From the NCBI RefSeq assembly GCF_000264995.1, contig NW_006767450.1:356209-381267 (forward strand): 25,059 bases of DNA, read 5' to 3'. The notes beneath the pieces are model-generated. The model ran no database searches and had not been told where the DNA came from. It worked only from the letters and a program-made list of their open reading frames with translations. Positions 20,401-25,059 of this stretch are shown piece by piece (the first letter of the stretch is position 1; each line of letters begins with the position of its first letter). Source of the DNA: Punctularia strigosozonata HHB-11173 SS5. Its lineage: Eukaryota; Basidiomycota; Agaricomycetes; Corticiales; Punctulariaceae. Both the position numbers and the translations under genes were made by a program.

Positions 20401-20978
20401 ATGAGCCGTAACCGCATCGCAATCATGCCTTCCAGAGACGTGAGCTCGGTTTCTCTACGGCGCATTTCCGCTCATCCCACGTACAGACAAGAGAGCTCCG
20501 ACTTCGCAGTCGCCTATACGCGGGTAGCGATACCACGCCCCGAACGGTGACCGTTCTCGTCCGCGAAAGACGCCGTCAACCGTCATATCGCTACCCCATA
20601 CCGGAAAGTGTTCTCGATTCCGCCAACGTTCAACCTTACGTGCACGATATCGTTGTGCATTTCGAATTCGGGAGCCGAGTCCACCGAATTTTACTATTCT
20701 TCAACAGACACAAGAGACTGCCCGCGAATCGATCCTTACCTACAGGATGTCGTCCCGAATATAAAGGAGACCTCTTAGCCATGCGGTTATCCGCCCGCAC
20801 CCCCAGAAGCCCCGTCAACATGAGAGCAGGAGACTGGAGGGTTGCAGACGAAGCCGTGAGACGGTAAGCGCATTGCGTCAGGTTACAAAATACCAGACGC
20901 TGACTTTGCAGTAGATTCACCCTTTACCGATTGACCTGGCCGAATTGTAGAAGATTCCCAAGAGAGATATGGCTCTGA
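20401..20978 (+). CDS. Small NMR-motif protein, three exons (about 155 aa)
   Basis: Exons 20401-20546, 20609-20863 and 20912-20978 join in phase. Intron 2 has GTAAGC, CGCTGAC and TTTGCAG, all near consensus. Intron 1 (GTGACC...AAAG) is weaker but is needed to connect two well-formed frames. The central motif is YKGDLLAMRLSARTPRSPVN, followed by MRAGDWRVADEAVRR. From memory, short proteins with 'G(D/N)(I/L)(V/L)(V/A)MR ... VNMR ... D..(L/V)AD.AV.RF' recur in agaricomycete genomes in many copies without known function. There is no signal peptide or membrane segment. The first ATG could be an internal Met if an upstream exon exists. It converges with the 1054-aa gene, stops 48 bp apart. Confidence 0.68.
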
Positions 20979-21026
20979 TATTGCTCCATGTACATATTGC
21001 AACGCATACAAATACTTCTGATAAAA

Positions 21027-24000
21027 TTAAGCCCTGCCTTTCCCCTTTACCTGAGGCCCCCGTGCGCGAGAAGCGGGCAGAGTATCACCGCTACCACGCC
21101 CTCGACGTGGCCTACTCCCCGATGCGACAGGACCCTGGGCAGCAACTGCAGCGGGGCGGGATGAAGCAGCATGAGGGACCCTCGCGCTCAAAGACGCTCG
21201 TGCGATCTCTTCGAATGCACGGAACACGCGAGCCCCACGCTGATTACGAGGCCGCTGATTAGCCCGCCATTGATCCGACAGCAGCGGTTGCTTGGAACCG
21301 CTGCGACACCCGGCGACGTGCCCGCGGAACCACGCTTCATCGGTCTCCGTCCATATCCCATGATCCCAAAACTTGTTGCCCCGAGGGAACCATGACACGA
21401 GAACACGCCGGCCAGAACTCCCCTTCTCAGCTAGACGCGAGGATTGAACAACAAAACGCAACGGGGCAAAACACTGACTTACAATCGATGACCACATACG
21501 AACCGCATACCAGGCGCTGCTCTTCCGGAGACAGAATATCGTCTATGTATCGTGCACCGTCGGTATCCACTGCAAATGCCGCCCAAGCCTTTTGATCATC
21601 GGAGGGGCCGGCCACCCCAGACTCCAGCAGGCCGGCGGGGCCATATTCCAGCGCGATACGCCATACCGGACCGCCCATCATCAACGCTGCCCTCGCGCGT
21701 TTCGTCTTGAGGAACTCCGTGACGATGTATTCCCATGCCCCGAAATCCTTTGCAGTCGCCTTCCCGAGCCAAGTCTCCCGGATTCTGAACGGCAGGCCAT
21801 GCCTAGTGGACTGCCTAGGCGTCTCCGGCTGGTTGTTGGACGCCTCACGAACATACGCCAATTGGAAGGCCACGCCGTTATGCAAGAGGTGTCGGGCCAG
21901 GCCCGTAACCTGATCGCAGCCCTCCACAGATGGATGATCCCGGAGATAACGCATTGCCTGCATCGTGGACACGGCGCTCTTGAGAATCAAGCAGACCGAA
22001 GAGGCACCCTCCTGAGCTTGATCGCGGAGCCGGAAGACGTACACGAGTGCCTCGAGGGGTGGATGTACTTTTCCCGCATCACCAACACCCACATTATCTT
22101 CAAATTCGCGCGTTAACTTCATCGTGCGACAAGTTAACTGCACCTCGCCGATCTGACTTGATTGGAACTCGAAGTTCCAGTCATGAACCACCGGCGGCAA
22201 GTTGGCGACGCTGGCGTGGATCTCAACATATCGCGTATAATCGCGCAACCGGCTGACCAGCGCGACGTCCTGACCAAGTACCAGGCCGTCGGGAGCGGTT
22301 CTGCTCCCGCCGTATATGTAAAGCAGCCTGTCCAGATCGTACGGCTGCAGCGGGCCGTTCGTCGTATCCCCGCGCCAGTGGATGGTGTCGCCGTAGGTGT
22401 ATGCCTGAGTCTTCCACCCGTACCGCAGGCGAAGTCTCTCGAGCAATCCACCGAGAGAGAAGGATAACGAAAACGGATCTTGAAACGGTCGATCAACGAC
22501 CTCCACCAACGAATCGTGATACTCCTCGTAAGCGGACCGAAAAGTATCCACCTCTTCGCTGGTGAATCCGAATTGCGGTTGACCGCGGTTGGGATTCCGA
22601 GGGAGGAGTAACGGTTCGTTCATGGCGTCGCCTTCCGCATCCCAACCATAATCAACGTCGATGATATCGGGATCATAGCTGGCGAAGCCCGCCGCCGCGC
22701 TCTGTGAGGCAGCAGGTCGACGAGCGCCGCTACGAGGGGGGAGACCCCAACCGCCGTACACATCGATTTCGCGTCTTCGAAGATTTATCCTGAAATGACG
22801 ATGATCGTACGCGAGGAGGACGTTAGGTGCGGATGTAGGGGAAACTAGATGCCTGACGAGGTAATCACCATCCCCCACCCACAGATAAACGTCGCATGCA
22901 GGGCCGTCTGTGATCACCTCCTCGTCAGTCGGAGTCCACGACGATCGATTGGCACGCATCAGCTCCGCAGCATCCTCCGCATCGCGCCGGCGGAAGAACG
23001 TGTTCATCGACACGATGCCTTCTTCTCCTTCCTGCTCCGGACGTACATCCGGTCGATATATGGCGAAGGAGTCCATCGTTCGTCTTGCGATGGACCACGC
23101 GTTGTGACCTGGAGTGGCCGCCCCCAATACAGTGTGCAAACCCCCCAATTCCCGCTCATCGGCGGGCCACCAAAACTGGATCGGAAGACCCCAAGCGCGT
23201 ACTGTTTTTATCAGCGGCATCAGATATTCGTCACGCGTCCTGCAGCGCAGCGATAATCCCGCGCGCTCAGGACCAAAGAGGCTAAACACCGGAGTGGTGA
23301 AGAGTAAATCAATCCATATGGGCGTCAAGGTGCCCGCCCTCAGGAGATGTTCCCGAATTTCCTCACAGGAAAGATGCCGCCGGAGGTAGGCATACAAGTA
23401 CGAAACCTCGCCGATCATTGGCGAGAATGCGTTGATTGCCCGTTGGGCGAAAGTGCGGGCGCGCATGCGAGTGGAGAAGGAGGCCCTCATGTTCATGTCC
23501 GTGGGCCTGGCCATTGCTTCGTATTCGACCCCGGCGAGCCTCGCGTGTGTGGCAAGGGGATGGGTGGCAAGGCTGGCCTCAGTCCTGACCAAGGCGTCCA
23601 CGATGTACCACCACTGCTGTAACTTCTCCTTGCTGAAAAAGAAACTTTGAACTCCTCCGGCGATCGTCTGTTCGTACACCGGCATATCGAAGATGGATGC
23701 GAGGAGTGGGTAATCGGCCAGCTGCGTAGGGTCGCGGAGCATGAAGCACAGTCCGAGGTTTCGGTTGGGATTGTACGGGATCACACCGTAGAATGACGTT
23801 CGATGTATGACCCGTTCATCGGCGAACACGTCCCACAATTCCTCCTGAAGCATCAGTCCATATCGATTGCGTAATTTCTCTATCTCGGTAAACCCGCCTT
23901 TCGCGGGCGCGGCAGACGTGAACAGATCCACGGCGTTGAGCTCGGTCACCACGGATGAGCCCCGCACCGGAGTATTGAAGGGACCGTAAGTTCGAACGGC

Positions 24001-24243
24001 GGAAGGACGGACGACATCGGACGGGAGCTCCCAATCTGTAGGTGCGCAATGCCAATCAGGGTATATGTCTGCCCAGCTGTGCGATTGCGGGCCCAACGGA
24101 ACAAAATTTTGCTGTCCTGCGCTGCGGGGGAGCGCAATGTGAGATTGTTCAAACCTTCCGGTGCGGGGATGGTGAAATCCGAGCGTGATCTTAATCTCGT
24201 CCGCCGACGCAGAGGGAACCTGGTGAGTGGCTGGGGTGCTCAT
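21027..24243 (-). CDS. Unknown 1054-aa transposon-associated protein
   Basis: Exons 24243-21483 and 21430-21027 join in phase 1 (donor GTAAGT, acceptor GCGTCTAG). The start is the ATG of MSTPATHQVPS at 24243; the frame continues upstream without an ATG. The first 920 codons form one open exon, unusually long for this window. Visible parts are a Trp/Tyr-rich N-terminal domain (WADIYPDWHCAPTDWELPSD), a helical middle, an acidic linker (SYDPDIIDVDYGWDAEGD), then a C-terminal block with RGRAALM-like KRARAALMMGGPVWRIALE, AGPSDDQKAW and VSWFPRGNKFWDHGIWTETD, and a basic tail ending GKGRA. From memory the C-terminal block (a GPSDD motif, then a VSWWP-like motif and a W.....W spacing) belongs to a common but uncharacterised agaricomycete family. 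I see no catalytic motif that I can name. Confidence 0.82.
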
Positions 24244-24617
24244 GGTTGCTACAGTACGAGTTTCGATCAGCTGCAAGCACCCCTGGAGCACATCTGCTCA
24301 CTGACTAGTCGCGAGATCGGAAGGCGCTGTGACGAGATGCGGGGGGAACGGAGCACGATGGGGCAGCCTGCGACGATATAGATAAGGTCGACCTCGCGTT
24401 GATCGTTATTACCTACAGAAGCTTGCTAGATCCGACTTGGCGATTTCATCACCGCCCCAGAAACTTCTCTGCACGCCCACGCTTGGACACTCACACACCA
24501 GCACGCAATCACACAGCGATTGAAAAGAGTTAGATCTACCGTTGATACAAATTTTCTGTTCTATAGCATTGCGAATGACTATTTCTACCTCACGGCCGCT
24601 TAATACAAATATCCTCC
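24244..24617. other. 5' flank of the 1054-aa gene up to right repeat arm
   Basis: This 374-bp stretch between the start codon at 24243 and the inverted repeat shows no supportable gene. It should contain the promoter of the 1054-aa gene. Short ORFs here are shadows or chance. Confidence 0.45.
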
Positions 24618-25059
24618 TGCTTGATGCCGGATTTGAACGAAGTGACTTCCTTCGAAACGAGGAAGTTGCAGTTAGTATTATGCCCGACTCGCTCACGGAT
24701 ACGAATTGTTGTCGCACCTGTTTCCGCGTATCGCTACAATCAAACAAGCTGGAGCTCGGTAGGAAGAGCCTAGACTGCGCGGTTCAATTTCAGGTTGTCG
24801 TCGCTCGAGCGAAGGACGAGACTTACCCCTCTGACCCAACGGCACTTTGAGCGAGACGACCCCAGAACCGTCGAGCCGGGTCAACGTTGTCCCTCGCCAG
24901 ATCGCAAGCGACTGGCACCTCTGCTTCGGTTTTATCGCGGGTCATACCTGCGCACAGACTTTAGCAACGCGACGGGGAAAGAATCGATACTTAATTAGAG
25001 TGTAGCCGATGGTGACTAGGAATGGCTTCTACTAGGTATTGCCTATGACGATCGCGTCG
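24618..25059. repeat. Right arm of 442-bp terminal inverted repeat
   Basis: This is the inverted partner of 30-471, apparently identical base for base. It ends exactly at the last base of the window, so the repeat may continue beyond. Complete identity of arms 24 kb apart suggests recent mobility or sequence homogenisation if biological, or a fold-back join if artefactual. No CACTA-like terminal motif or target-site duplication can be judged without sequence beyond 25059. Confidence 0.93.

Noticed and set aside
5544-24243. KDZ-type transposon carrying a TET/JBP dioxygenase
   Set aside because: No HxD...H...R dioxygenase pattern was found in any predicted protein, and the transposase motifs fit the Plavaka/CACTA type better.
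1-25059. Linear plasmid or virus genome with terminal inverted repeats
   Set aside because: No DNA or RNA polymerase, capsid or terminal-protein gene is seen, and the genes carry many spliceosomal introns, which points to nuclear chromosomal DNA.
1-25059. Telomere or subtelomere ends explaining the inverted repeats
   Set aside because: No TTAGGG-type repeats or helicase gene are present in the window.

Overview
The window reads as nuclear DNA of a basidiomycete, most likely an agaricomycete. Its genes are split by many short GT-AG introns of about 45-120 bp, several with CTAAC/CTGAC-type branch sites just upstream of the acceptor. The central gene is a DDE transposase of the Plavaka type (CACTA/EnSpm superfamily), a group known mainly from these fungi. 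There is no bacterial-style operon, Shine-Dalgarno signal, rRNA, tRNA or CRISPR array. All exon joins below were worked out by hand from splice signals and reading phase; no search or RNA data was available.

Layout. A 442-bp stretch at 30-471 reappears as an apparently perfect inverted copy at 24618-25059, the last base of the window, so the window is almost exactly framed by long inverted repeats. Inside lie: a doubtful hydrophobic ORF (1553-2527, -); a six-exon WD40 gene (2679-3823, -); an unknown gene (4261-5488, +); the transposase (5544-9250, -, four exons, about 1161 aa, apparently intact); an unknown gene diverging from it (9522-11409, +, about 597 aa); a small gene with a possible frameshift (11635-12321, -); an unknown gene (12837-13591, +); a very large coiled-coil gene ending in an acidic 'MSSEDS' module (14399-20134, -, about 1600 aa over some 18 exons); a small gene with an NMR motif (20401-20978, +); and a 1054-aa gene (21027-24243, -).

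From the WD40 gene rightward, nine genes alternate strictly -,+,-,+,-,+,-,+,-. This makes four divergent pairs with shared 5' regions of about 266-515 bp and four convergent pairs with 3' gaps of about 48-225 bp. With the terminal inverted repeats, this suggests one compact, multi-gene mobile element of at least 25 kb: a Plavaka-type transposase plus a set of accessory proteins. From memory, relatives of the WD40, MSSEDS, NMR-motif and 1054-aa proteins recur as uncharacterised multi-copy families in agaricomycetes, which would fit proteins that travel with the element; this needs a search.

Assembly caveat. A run of 307 N (13870-14176) is flanked by a perfect 415-bp direct duplication (13455-13869 = 14177-14591). 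This looks like two contig ends that overlap but were not merged, so the duplication and the gap are probably artificial. The outer limit of the inverted repeat cannot be seen because the window ends inside it.
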